Assembly (NCBI RefSeq): GCF_003732225.1
Contig: NZ_MOBJ01000006.1
Coordinates: 248,001 to 312,000, forward strand
DNA length: 64,000 nucleotides
Direction of reading: 5' to 3'
Source: Pseudomonas brassicacearum
Lineage (GTDB): Bacteria > Pseudomonadota > Gammaproteobacteria > Pseudomonadales > Pseudomonadaceae
Every line of letters starts with the position of its first letter. Position 1 is the first letter of the stretch. The notes below the pieces were generated by a model. It was not told the origin of the DNA. It searched no databases and saw only the letters and a list, made by a program, of their open reading frames with translations. Position numbers and translations under genes: made by a program. This document shows, piece after piece, positions 7,710 to 16,680 of the stretch.

Positions 7710-9545
7710 TCAGGCGGCTTTTTGCTTCGTGTCTACCAGCGACCACCAACTGGCGAGCGTGGGCGAGGCCGCCAGCTCTTCGAAGCTGACAGCGATGCCG
7801 CGTTCTTTGAGCTCCGCTGCGAGCTTCATCACCTGCAAGGAATCGAGGCCGTAGAAAATCAGGTTTTCCTCTGGGTCCAGGTCTTCACAGTCCTCGACAA
7901 GTTGCAGTACGCGGGTGTGTAACCAGGCACGGGTGGTTTCCGCCGCCAGGAGCTGGCGTAGTTGCTTTTTGTCGATCTTGCCCACGGCCGTCAGCGGCAT
8001 GGTCTCGATGAGCCGGATGCGATCGGGCAGTTTGTATTCGGCGATGCCGAGTTCCATCAAGTGGCGTCTCAAGGCGGGTGGTTTGAGATTGGGGTTGCGG
8101 GAGACGACGAAGGCGCAGCTCTTTTCCCCCAGCCTGTCGTCGGGCATGGCTACCAGGCCGGCGTGGGTCACGTCCGGGTGGAGGACGATGAGGTTTTCGA
8201 TTTCCTCCGAGGCGACTTTTTCGCCACCGCGGTTGATCTGATCCTTGACCCTGCCGACGACCCGCAAATCGCCTGTCGGTGTGAGCTGAACGAGGTCGCC
8301 GGAATAGTAGTAACCCTCATTGTCAAACGCCTGGGCATTCTGTTCGGGGCTTCGGTAATACCCGCAGAACGTGTAAGGACCGCGAGTGGCGAGCATGCCA
8401 GGCTCGCCGTGCGGGACGGGAATGCCTTGTTCGTCGACAATTTTGATTTCGTCATCCGGGCTGATCGGACGGCCTTGAGTGGTGAAGATCTGTTCGTTGG
8501 AGTCGTCCAGGCGGGTGTAGTTGATCAGGCCCTCGGCCATGCCGAACACCTGCTGCAACTTGCAGCCGAGCACGCCGGGAACCTTGCGTGCCAGCGAGTC
8601 GGCGAAACAGGCGCCGCCGACCTGGAGGAATTCCAGCGATTGCAGTTGCTCTTTGTGCTCCGGTGCGGCCTGCAACCACAAGGCAACCGCACTTGGAACC
8701 AGGGCCACGGTATTCACTTCATGGCGCGCAATGATCGAGAAGCAAGTCAACGGTTCCGGGCTGGGAGCCATGACGATAGTGCCGCCGGCATACAGGACAC
8801 CCAAGGCGCCGGGCGAGCTGAGCAAGAAGTTGTGCGCCGCAGGCAGGGCGCAGAGAAAACGCGTTTGTGGTGTGAGCTCGCAGACTTGCGCACTCGCCCG
8901 AGCGTTGTAGTGATAGTCGTTATGGGTACGCGGGATGAGTTTGGGGGTGCCTGTGCTGCCGCCCGACAATTGGAATAGCGCTACTTCACCCGGTTCGCTG
9001 GGGGAGAAGTCCACGTGGCTCTCACTTGGGGTTTTGATCCAGGCGGCAAGGTCGTTTTCGTGACGCGGTTCGCCCAGCAGCAGGGTGATTTCAGGGCTGG
9101 AACCCACTTCCTTGAGGTCTGCAATGTAGCTGTCGTCGCGAAAGACTTCATGCTCGCGAGAGGCGATCAGCAACCTTGGCGTGATTTGCAGGGCGTAGCT
9201 CTTGAGTTCCAGTTTTCGATGGCTGTAGAGCGCGTTGAGGGGCGCAATCCCGGCCTTGAGCAGCGCGAACAAGACAATGTAAAACTCCGCAATATTGGGC
9301 AATTGCACCAAGGCGGTGTCGCCTTTGCCAAGCCCGCTGGCCGCCAGACGCGAAGCCAGGTTGGACGACAGCTGCTCCAGCTCGGCATAGCTGAAACGAC
9401 GATCACCGCAAATGATCGCCGATGCGTGAGGTTGCGACTGGCGGCGTGCCTGGAGAATGTGTGTGAGTGGTTTGTCGATCCAGTAGCCTTTTTCCCGATA
9501 GCTCTGTGCTCTGTCGAGGGGCCAGTGATTGAATTCTAAAGTCAT
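7710..9545 (-). CDS. pmsE: Salicylate-AMP ligase fused to aryl carrier protein
   Basis: The product has 611 residues. An EntE/DhbE-type stand-alone adenylation domain (1-~530) has A3 SGGSTGTPK, the aryl-acid motif AHNF, FGMAEGLINYTRLDD, NRGGEKVASEEIE and the A10 lysine in VGKIDKKQL. It is followed by an aryl carrier domain with the phosphopantetheine serine S569 (GLDSLQ). It activates salicylate and loads it on its own carrier for PmsD. The pocket reads HNFLLSS and GLINY, closer to the Ser/Val pair of dihydroxybenzoate ligases than to the Cys/Leu pair I recall for salicylate ligases, so relaxed aryl choice is possible. The open frame runs far upstream (784 codons), but homology begins at MTLEFNHWPLDR. 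Confidence 0.9.
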   Translation of the reverse strand: MTLEFNHWPLDRAQSYREKGYWIDKPLTHILQARRQSQPHASAIICGDRRFSYAELEQLSSNLASRLAASGLGKGDTALVQLPNIAEFYIVLFALLKAGIAPLNALYSHRKLELKSYALQITPRLLIASREHEVFRDDSYIADLKEVGSSPEITLLLGEPRHENDLAAWIKTPSESHVDFSPSEPGEVALFQLSGGSTGTPKLIPRTHNDYHYNARASAQVCELTPQTRFLCALPAAHNFLLSSPGALGVLYAGGTIVMAPSPEPLTCFSIIARHEVNTVALVPSAVALWLQAAPEHKEQLQSLEFLQVGGACFADSLARKVPGVLGCKLQQVFGMAEGLINYTRLDDSNEQIFTTQGRPISPDDEIKIVDEQGIPVPHGEPGMLATRGPYTFCGYYRSPEQNAQAFDNEGYYYSGDLVQLTPTGDLRVVGRVKDQINRGGEKVASEEIENLIVLHPDVTHAGLVAMPDDRLGEKSCAFVVSRNPNLKPPALRRHLMELGIAEYKLPDRIRLIETMPLTAVGKIDKKQLRQLLAAETTRAWLHTRVLQLVEDCEDLDPEENLIFYGLDSLQVMKLAAELKERGIAVSFEELAASPTLASWWSLVDTKQKAA

Positions 9546-9571
9546 GATTGTCACTACTGAAAAAGTTCGTA

Positions 9572-10747
9572 TTAGTGGGCCAAACCGCATGCGCGCAGCA
9601 TGGTGCCGAGTTTGGTCTGGACTTCTGTCCATTCGGAGTCGGGGCTCGAGGCTTCGACGATGCCGGCGCCGGCGAACAGGCGGACCCTGTTGCGCTTGAT
9701 GGTGCCGCAGCGAATGGTCACCACCCACTCGCCATTGCCTTGGGCGTCGCACCAGCCAACCATGCCGGTGAACAGGCCACGCTCGAAGGGTTCGACGAAG
9801 CGGATCAGGCGCCGGGCGCGCTCGGTGGGGAACCCACAGACGGCAGGGGTTGGATGCAGGCGGCAGGCAAGCTGCAAGGCCGAGACTGTCGGATCCGCCA
9901 ATGTGCCTTCGATACGCGTGGAGAGATGCCAAAGTGCGGGCGTGCTGATGAGGGTAGGGCGCTGGGGTACATTCAGCTGTGTGCACAGCTCCCCAAGTTG
10001 AGTGGCGATGTCCTCGGTCACGAGGCGGTGCTCGTAGTGATCCTTTTCCGAAGCTGACAGCCAATCTGCGTTGCGCCGGTCCGCTTGTGGATCGGTCATG
10101 CGTTTGGCCGAGCCTGCCAACGGGTTGGAAACGAAGTTCAGACCGTCCTTGTGGACGAGCAGCTCGGGGCTGACGCCGATCAGCGTAGTGCCGTCCGGCA
10201 TGGGTACACGGAAATGATAGCCGCTTTGATTCTGGGCCCGCAGATTGTTCTGCATGGCGCCCACATCCACATCCTGCGCAAACACCAACTCACGTTGCAC
10301 CGAGAGCACGGCCTTGCGCACGTCACTGTGGCGGAAGTTGACGATTGCGTGCTCTACCGCGCGTTTGAAGCCTTGCTCGTCCGGTATGTTTTTTTGCTCG
10401 ATCAGCTCAGGCAGTGTTTCGACGCCTGTCCGCACGGTGGCGCTTCGTGCTTGCCACTCGGCGTGTTCGGGGATGTAGAGGCAAGAGGCTTCAGCAGGAT
10501 CGAAGGGGATGGCGCCGACGATTATCGGGTTGCTCTGGCCGGCCTTGCGCGCCCGGTCGAGGGCTTGCATTACGGTTTTCTGGAACAGGCTATTGGCGTT
10601 ATCGCCGCCAATGGCAGGTGTTTCGATTCGCTGAAGCATCCCGGCGACTATTAGTTCTCTATCGCCCGAGGTGAATGAAAAACTCTCTTTTTCATCAATG
10701 GCTTGCACCTCATCTGTGTCATTCGCTCTTAGGGTGCCCGATCTCAT
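9572..10747 (-). CDS. pmsC: Isochorismate synthase
   Basis: The product has 391 residues and belongs to the EntC/PchA/MenF chorismate-utilising family. It converts chorismate to isochorismate, the precursor used by PmsB. Visible family blocks are the central PLAGSAKR, SASEKDHYEH, the ALWHLSTRIEG strand, LHPTPAVCGFP and GLFTGMVGW. The length fits EntC more than the longer PchA. It is the first gene of the leftward operon; ATG 10747 has GGAGGC about 10 bp upstream. Its promoter shares the 114-bp divergent region with pmsD, where a Fur-like box lies. Confidence 0.92.
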   Translation of the reverse strand: MRSGTLRANDTDEVQAIDEKESFSFTSGDRELIVAGMLQRIETPAIGGDNANSLFQKTVMQALDRARKAGQSNPIIVGAIPFDPAEASCLYIPEHAEWQARSATVRTGVETLPELIEQKNIPDEQGFKRAVEHAIVNFRHSDVRKAVLSVQRELVFAQDVDVGAMQNNLRAQNQSGYHFRVPMPDGTTLIGVSPELLVHKDGLNFVSNPLAGSAKRMTDPQADRRNADWLSASEKDHYEHRLVTEDIATQLGELCTQLNVPQRPTLISTPALWHLSTRIEGTLADPTVSALQLACRLHPTPAVCGFPTERARRLIRFVEPFERGLFTGMVGWCDAQGNGEWVVTIRCGTIKRNRVRLFAGAGIVEASSPDSEWTEVQTKLGTMLRACGLAH

Positions 10748-10790
10748 TTGGGGGGAAGCCTCCGTGGCCTATGGGTAAAAAAATTAAATT

Positions 10791-10809
10791 TTGAAATATA
10801 ATCATTTTC
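10791..10809. promoter_or_regulatory. Fur-box-like site in the pmsC/pmsD divergent promoter
   Basis: The 19-mer keeps the core ATAATCATT and agrees with the GATAATGATAATCATTATC consensus at about 13 of 19 positions by eye. It sits in the AT-rich 114-bp gap between the two divergent biosynthetic operons, where iron repression of both would be expected. Confidence 0.5.
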
Positions 10810-10861
10810 GTTTTTAATAAGAACGTAAATCATTAAGATTTGTCAACCACATGAGTGAGCC

Positions 10862-13800
10862 ATGAGAGAGTTAACTTCAATGCAAGCCGCCTGCTGGATC
10901 GGGCGCGCTGCTCATGCGTCTTTAGGGAGAGTTTCGGCTCATCTTTATGCCGAGTTTGATGGTCGTTCCATCGACCTGGAGCGGCTTCGCAAGGCACTTG
11001 AACGGGTATGTCTGCTGCATCCCATGCTGCGGGTTCGGCTGAATGCAGATGGCCTGCAATCCATTGCTTCGATGGACCAGTCACCGCAGTTGGAAGTCGA
11101 AGATCTACGCCTGATGACCGAGCTGGAAATGGCGCGGCATCTGCTCTGCAAGCGTGAGGAATGGACGCATCAGCAGCTTGATCTCGGTCATTGCCCGGGT
11201 GTCCGTTTCTCGGTCAGCCTGCTGGCGGGCGATGAGTTCCGCTTGCACGTCGATACGGACATGATCGCCATCGACCCGTCGAGTTTCCGCACCTTAATCG
11301 AAGACCTCGCACGGTTTTATGATGACCCCGACGGACCGGTTCCACACACGCCTTCTTTCTTCGATTGGTACGACAAGGCGCGTACCGATACCTCGCTCAA
11401 AGTCGCCCGGGAACGAGACCGCATTTGGTGGCGTGAGCGCCTGGCTGAAGTCGCTCCTGCGCCCACATTGCCGTTTCTCGAGGTTCAGCCTGATCAAGCC
11501 CGCAGCCATCGATTAAGCACATGGCTTGGCCCCGATGAGCGTCAGGCGTTACAGCGTCTGGCCCGTGAGCGAAGAATGACCCTGTCGACCTTGATGATGG
11601 GGCTTTTCGCGGCGGTACTCGGGGCGCAGACAGGAGACCGGAAATTCCGCCTCAACGTGCCCACGTTCTGGCGTCCGCCACTGGTGGATGAAGTCGAGCG
11701 GGTAGTCGGCGATTTTGCCAACGTGCTGATTCTCGATGTGGATATCGAGTCGGCCGGGAGCCTCGCAGCCCTTTGCACGCAGATGGCGAAAAAGATGGTC
11801 GATTTGCTCGAACATTGCGCCTATCCCGGGGTGAATCTGATGCGCGATCTTTCTCGCCATCATGGTTCGCCGCAACTGGCGCCGGTGGTGTTTACCGCAG
11901 CGCTGGACATGCCGGGCGGCGATCTTCTCTCGGAGCGCGTCCGGCGTGTCTTCGGGCCGATGAACTGGGTGATCTCCCAAGGACCCCAGGTTGCACTCGA
12001 CGCGCAGATTGCCTGCGCCGATGGCGGCATATTGATCAATTGGGACATTCGTCTTGATGCTCTGCCGGAAGCCTGGGTGTCGGATCTGTTCGATCGCTTC
12101 GTGGCGGTCGTGCGTGAGGCGTCTGTCTGCTCTGCTGTCCTGGATCAACCGTTTTCTCAGCGCACGCTGGTCGAGAAGCCACTGACCGCTCTTCAGCAGG
12201 CCTATCTGCTTGGGCGCAGCGCGCAGATGCCGCTGGGCGGCGTGGCCATGCAGGAGTTTCGCGAGTACCGCGGCTCTTTGGAGCCTGCTCTGCTGCGAAG
12301 CCGTTTGGCCGGGATGGTCCAGCGCCACGAAAGCCTGAGAACACGGATCGATGCGCAAAAACTCGTGCAGTTTGTCAGTGATGAGGTGCAGATAAACCTG
12401 CAGGAAATCGACCTCACTGCTCTGTCGCCAGAAGATGCGCTTGGCTACCTTGAGGAGCGTCGTGAGACTTATGCGCATGCGCTGTTCGAACTGGATCGCT
12501 CGCCCTGGAATGTCACGGTCTTCCGGCTCCCGGAAGGTCAGCTGAGCGTTTTTGTGCGCCTTGATGCATTGATCCTCGATGGGCGATCGATCGCAACCCT
12601 CATGGTTGAACTGTTCGACGGTGTCGTCGGCGAGGAACCGCTCACAGAGGTTACCTCCGAGTCAGAGGATCTCGCCTGCCAACGCAAGGCGGATGCGGCT
12701 TATTGGAAAGCCAAACTCGCCTCCGTGAGCGGTGCTCCACGTTTGCCGTGGATCACCCCGCTGGACCAGGTGGGCGCTTCTCGCTATGAACGACAGAGCC
12801 TGTTGGTGCCCAAAGCGGCGTTCAGCGCGTTCTGCAAACTGGGAGCGCGGCAACGGCTGTTCAAGAACTCCACCCTGATGGCGCTGGTGCTGGAAGTGCT
12901 TTCCCACTGGGTCGATGAGGGGGGATTGTGTGTCGCGGTGCCTGTTGCTCCGCAAACGGGTGGTGCCTTTGCCAATCGCTCAAGCTTTATCGCGGTCAAT
13001 TGGAACTCCGATCCAGACGGTTTCGCGCAGCGGGCTACCAGGTTGCAAGTCGATGTGCTGGAAGGTTTGCAGCATCTGGCCTTTTCAGGGGTTGATCTTG
13101 CCCGATTGCTGTTCGAATCCCACGGTCCAGGCCCCGTCCTGCCCGTGGTGATCACCAACGGTTTTTCCTGGCCGGTCTCGCCGACGGACAGTCCCATGAG
13201 CCTGTGTGGCGGACTGACCCAGACACCACAGGTGGCGATGGATATTCGCTTCTCGGCCAACGCCGAGGGTGCCTTGGTGTTCGACATCGACTATGCACGC
13301 GAAGTACTCGATCCGGCTGTGGTCAGCGATATCTTGAGTGCCTTCGAAAGGGCGATCAGTCAGATCACGGCAAACGGAGTTTTTGCCATTGATGCCCCGG
13401 CGATTATCGACAGGTGCCACTACCGGCTGAATAGCCCGGTGACTGATGCGTGCCATGCAACGTTTCTCGGGCAGATCGCGAGCAATATTTTTGATCGTAC
13501 CAACGCCAGAATCGCCCTCATCAGCGGCGACCGACAAATCAGCTATGCCGAACTTGGCGACGGCGTATGCCGGGTGATCGCTGCGTTGAAAGCGCGTGGG
13601 CTTTCTCGGCGCAATGTGGTTGCCATATGCCTGCCGCGCAGCCCGGAGCACACGATGGTGACGTTGGCCTGTGCTCTGACGGGCTTGATCTGGGTCCCCA
13701 TCGATGCTTCAGCGCCCGAGGAGCGACGGCTTTTTCTGCTGGAAAACTGTCGACCCGATCTGGTGGTGATCACCCAGGGTGAGCCTGTCGAGCATCCTTA

Positions 13801-15220
13801 CGCGACACCCGACGAGCTGCTGGCAGCGCAAGCCCAGGTTCCACCGGTGATGGAGGACCTGTCGTCAAGCGAAGCGCCGGCCTATTACCTCTATACCTCG
13901 GGCACCACCGGCAAGCCCAAATGTGTGGTGCTGAGCAACCGAGCCACAGCCAATGTCATCGGCAGCACCCTTGAGCGCTGGGCAGTGACCGAGCGCGATG
14001 TGTTCATGTCCGTAACCCCGCTTCACCATGACATGTCGGTTTTCGACGTGCTGGGCTGCCTGACAGCGGGGGCGACGCTGGTACTTCCTGGCCAGGGCGA
14101 GGAAAAGGATGCGGTGCGCTGGAATCAGTTGATTGCCCGGCATCAGGTGACATTGTGGTGTTCGGTGCCCGCCATCCTGGAGATGCTCCTTTCTTGTCGC
14201 GCCACTCATGACCTGAAGAGCCTGCGCCTGATTGCGCAGGGCGGTGACTACATCAAGCCCGCCGTCATTGCCGAGCTGCGCGCGCTGCTGCCGGTTTCTC
14301 GGTTGATCTCCCTTGGGGGGCCGACGGAGACAACCATCTGGAGTATCTGGCACGAAATCACAGCTGACGACCGAGCGCTGATCCCCTACGGAAGGCCCTT
14401 GCCCGGTAACCGTTACTTCGCCCTTGATTCACAGGGTGAGCATTGCCCGGCGGGCGTTGTCGGCCGAATTCACACGGTGGGTGTCAATCTCGCACTGGGG
14501 TACCTGGAAAACGGTGAGCTGACACAGAGCGAGTTCGTGACCGTCAGCGATGAACATGGCCAGGCCGTTCGTGCTTTCCGCACCGGTGACTGTGGTCGCT
14601 ACCGTCGCGATGGCACCTTGATCTTCGACAGTCGGGTCAACGGCTATGTGAAGGTTCGCGGTGTACGGGTGTCGCTCCCGGATATCGAGATCGAACTGAT
14701 CAATCACCCATCGGTCAGGCACGTGCTGGTCGTGGATTATGGCGAGCAGCGTCGAGGTGAGGTTTGCATCGGTGCGCTGTATGTCGGCCAGCAGGGTACC
14801 GCAGAGCTGACGGCAACCGAGTTGCGCAACTATGCCCGCCAACATCTGCCGCATTCCCATGTACCCACGCGGTTCTTGAGCGTGGATGAGTTGCCGCTGT
14901 CGCAAAACGGCAAGCCTGATCGCCAGCGTGCCCGCAGCCTGCTCACTGCGCCGGCGAATGAAGTGGCCGAGCCTGCCGCCAGGAGCGTGTCGACCAAGAG
15001 AAACAAGGTGCTGGACATCTACCTGAGTGTACTGGGCCGCCCGTTGGAAGACGGGGTCAATGACGCGGTGGATTTCATCAGCCTGGGGTTGCGTCCCCAG
15101 CATTTGAAAGCCATTTCGGCGCGGTTCCAGGAAGACTTTTCGGTGGCGCTTTCACTCGGGCAATTGCTGCGTTGCCGCAATGCACAAGACGTTGAACGGC
15201 TGCTCGTGGCGCGCCTCTGA
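10862..15220 (+). CDS. pmsD: Nonribosomal peptide synthetase, Cy-Cy-A with defunct carrier remnant
   Basis: The product has 1452 residues. It has two heterocyclisation-type domains, each with DxxxxDxxS in place of HHxxxDG: D133-D138-S141 and D568-D573-S576. An adenylation domain follows (~865-1370) with A3 [10 protein letters not shown] near 1012, [18 protein letters not shown] and the A10 block [11 protein letters not shown]. The C-terminal ~70 residues align with a carrier domain, but the DFFxLGGHS motif reads D1404-F-I-S-L-G-L-R-P1412, with no serine to load. In pseudomonine assembly this enzyme adenylates L-Thr, loads the carrier of PmsG and condenses/cyclises with salicylate to an oxazoline. 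The start has the tight context 'agccATGAGAG'. Confidence 0.9.
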   Translation: MRELTSMQAACWIGRAAHASLGRVSAHLYAEFDGRSIDLERLRKALERVCLLHPMLRVRLNADGLQSIASMDQSPQLEVEDLRLMTELEMARHLLCKREEWTHQQLDLGHCPGVRFSVSLLAGDEFRLHVDTDMIAIDPSSFRTLIEDLARFYDDPDGPVPHTPSFFDWYDKARTDTSLKVARERDRIWWRERLAEVAPAPTLPFLEVQPDQARSHRLSTWLGPDERQALQRLARERRMTLSTLMMGLFAAVLGAQTGDRKFRLNVPTFWRPPLVDEVERVVGDFANVLILDVDIESAGSLAALCTQMAKKMVDLLEHCAYPGVNLMRDLSRHHGSPQLAPVVFTAALDMPGGDLLSERVRRVFGPMNWVISQGPQVALDAQIACADGGILINWDIRLDALPEAWVSDLFDRFVAVVREASVCSAVLDQPFSQRTLVEKPLTALQQAYLLGRSAQMPLGGVAMQEFREYRGSLEPALLRSRLAGMVQRHESLRTRIDAQKLVQFVSDEVQINLQEIDLTALSPEDALGYLEERRETYAHALFELDRSPWNVTVFRLPEGQLSVFVRLDALILDGRSIATLMVELFDGVVGEEPLTEVTSESEDLACQRKADAAYWKAKLASVSGAPRLPWITPLDQVGASRYERQSLLVPKAAFSAFCKLGARQRLFKNSTLMALVLEVLSHWVDEGGLCVAVPVAPQTGGAFANRSSFIAVNWNSDPDGFAQRATRLQVDVLEGLQHLAFSGVDLARLLFESHGPGPVLPVVITNGFSWPVSPTDSPMSLCGGLTQTPQVAMDIRFSANAEGALVFDIDYAREVLDPAVVSDILSAFERAISQITANGVFAIDAPAIIDRCHYRLNSPVTDACHATFLGQIASNIFDRTNARIALISGDRQISYAELGDGVCRVIAALKARGLSRRNVVAICLPRSPEHTMVTLACALTGLIWVPIDASAPEERRLFLLENCRPDLVVITQGEPVEHPYATPDELLAAQAQVPPVMEDLSSSEAPAYYLYTSGTTGKPKCVVLSNRATANVIGSTLERWAVTERDVFMSVTPLHHDMSVFDVLGCLTAGATLVLPGQGEEKDAVRWNQLIARHQVTLWCSVPAILEMLLSCRATHDLKSLRLIAQGGDYIKPAVIAELRALLPVSRLISLGGPTETTIWSIWHEITADDRALIPYGRPLPGNRYFALDSQGEHCPAGVVGRIHTVGVNLALGYLENGELTQSEFVTVSDEHGQAVRAFRTGDCGRYRRDGTLIFDSRVNGYVKVRGVRVSLPDIEIELINHPSVRHVLVVDYGEQRRGEVCIGALYVGQQGTAELTATELRNYARQHLPHSHVPTRFLSVDELPLSQNGKPDRQRARSLLTAPANEVAEPAARSVSTKRNKVLDIYLSVLGRPLEDGVNDAVDFISLGLRPQHLKAISARFQEDFSVALSLGQLLRCRNAQDVERLLVARL

Positions 15221-15302
15221 ATACTATTGAAATGAATGGAGAGGGGCACCACAGAGTGTGCTCCCTTCTACCCAAACAGCAGTCCTTAGGGAGATGGATC
15301 GG

Positions 15303-16622
15303 ATGACGGATATACCCACTGTAGATATTGCCGGTGTTGGCATTGGGCCCTTTAACCTCGGGTTGGCTGCATTACTGTCCAGACACCCGGGCGTGACGGG
15401 TATTTTCCTCGATCGCAAAGCGGAGTTTCGCTGGCATGAAGGGCTTCTCTTGCCAGGCACGACGCTTCAGGTTCCGTTCCTCGCGGACCTGGTGACGATG
15501 GCGGATCCCACGCATCCACTGAGTTATCTGAACTACCTGCATCAGCATGATCGCCTGTACCCGTTCTATTACTACGAGAACTTTCAGGTGCCACGGCGCG
15601 AGTACGACCATTACTGCCGATGGGCGTCGCAGCAGTTGCCCGCCTGCCACTTCGGCGAAGACATCTGTGATGTGAGCTATGACGCGAGCGTTGACCGATT
15701 CCTGATTGAAAGCCAGTCCGTGTCCGGCTTCAAACGCCATTACTACAGCCGGGACCTGGCGATAGGCGTCGGCACCGTGCCGCTGTTGCCGAAATGGGCC
15801 CAGCTGAAGAGCACGGCGCCGGTCATGCATTCGGCGGAGTTCGGTAAAAGACGGGAGCAGTTGGCGCAGTGCCGGCGGGTCACGGTCATTGGCTCCGGGC
15901 AGAGTGCGGCGGAGTGCGTGCTGGCATTGTTCAACGAGTTGACCCCCGAGCGGATCGCGGCCGGCGCTTCGATTCGCTGGATCACGCGTTCGCCGGGCTT
16001 CCATCCCATGGAGTATTCAAAACTTGGGCAGGAGTGCTTTACGCCATCCTATATGGAGTACTTCCACAGTATTCCACGGGAGCGTCGCCGAGACATCGTT
16101 GCAGGGCAGGGGTTGCTGTACAAGGGCATCAGTTTTTCGACCATTGCCGAGATCTACGACCTGATCTACGAACGCTCGATTGGCGGCGCTGATACAGGTC
16201 TGACGTTGCTTTCCAACTGCGAGGTCGAGACCGTGGAGGATGTCGACGGCACGCTGCGAATTGCCTACCGGCACCGTGAACTGGATCAGACCAGTACCCT
16301 CGAGGCAGATGCCATTGTTGCGGCGACGGGATACGGGCATGCCTGGCCGCAGTGGTTTGAACGGCTCAAAGGCGCTGTGCTTGAAACCGATGAATACGGC
16401 GACTGTATCGTCCAGGAAGATTTTACAGCGCGCCGCTGCGACGACGGCACGGGCCGTATTTTCGTGCAGAACGCGGAGATCTTCCAGCATGGTGTTGGTT
16501 CGCCGGATCTCGGGATAGCTGCCATTCGCAATGCGACGATTGCCAACCGGTTACTCGGTCGAACGCACTACCGCTTGCCCAAGCGCTCGTCGTTCCAGCG
16601 CTACGGGATGCATGAGGCGTAG
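15303..16622 (+). CDS. pmsF: Flavin-dependent N-monooxygenase (histamine N-hydroxylase)
   Basis: The product has 439 residues and belongs to the lysine/ornithine N-hydroxylase family (IucD/PvdA-like). The FAD motif GVGIGPFNLGLAAL is near the N-terminus, the NADPH motif GSGQSAAEC is central, and the conserved DAIVAATGY precedes the C-terminal FAD segment. In the pseudomonine pathway it hydroxylates histamine made by PmsA, giving the nucleophile for the PmsG condensation. I chose ATG 15303 because AGGGAG lies 9 bp upstream; ATG 15294 would have no spacing. The gene lies 82 bp after pmsD, likely in the same transcript, and converges on pmsG. Confidence 0.9.
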   Translation: MTDIPTVDIAGVGIGPFNLGLAALLSRHPGVTGIFLDRKAEFRWHEGLLLPGTTLQVPFLADLVTMADPTHPLSYLNYLHQHDRLYPFYYYENFQVPRREYDHYCRWASQQLPACHFGEDICDVSYDASVDRFLIESQSVSGFKRHYYSRDLAIGVGTVPLLPKWAQLKSTAPVMHSAEFGKRREQLAQCRRVTVIGSGQSAAECVLALFNELTPERIAAGASIRWITRSPGFHPMEYSKLGQECFTPSYMEYFHSIPRERRRDIVAGQGLLYKGISFSTIAEIYDLIYERSIGGADTGLTLLSNCEVETVEDVDGTLRIAYRHRELDQTSTLEADAIVAATGYGHAWPQWFERLKGAVLETDEYGDCIVQEDFTARRCDDGTGRIFVQNAEIFQHGVGSPDLGIAAIRNATIANRLLGRTHYRLPKRSSFQRYGMHEA

Positions 16623-16633
16623 AGCTTGATGTG

Positions 16634-16672
16634 CAGGGTCTTGTTAACGCTTTGGGCGTTACCAAGACCCTG
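16634..16672. terminator. Bidirectional terminator between pmsF and pmsG
   Basis: A long imperfect hairpin has the outer arms CAGGGTCTTG and CAAGACCCTG and the inner arms TTAACGC and GCGTTA. It lies exactly between the convergent stops of pmsF and pmsG, so it can end both transcripts. Confidence 0.65.
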
Positions 16673-16680
16673 ATTGAGGG

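Noticed and set aside
7962..8978. 338-codon plus-strand frame over pmsE
   Set aside because: Antisense shadow of the adenylation domain; no domain or start signal.
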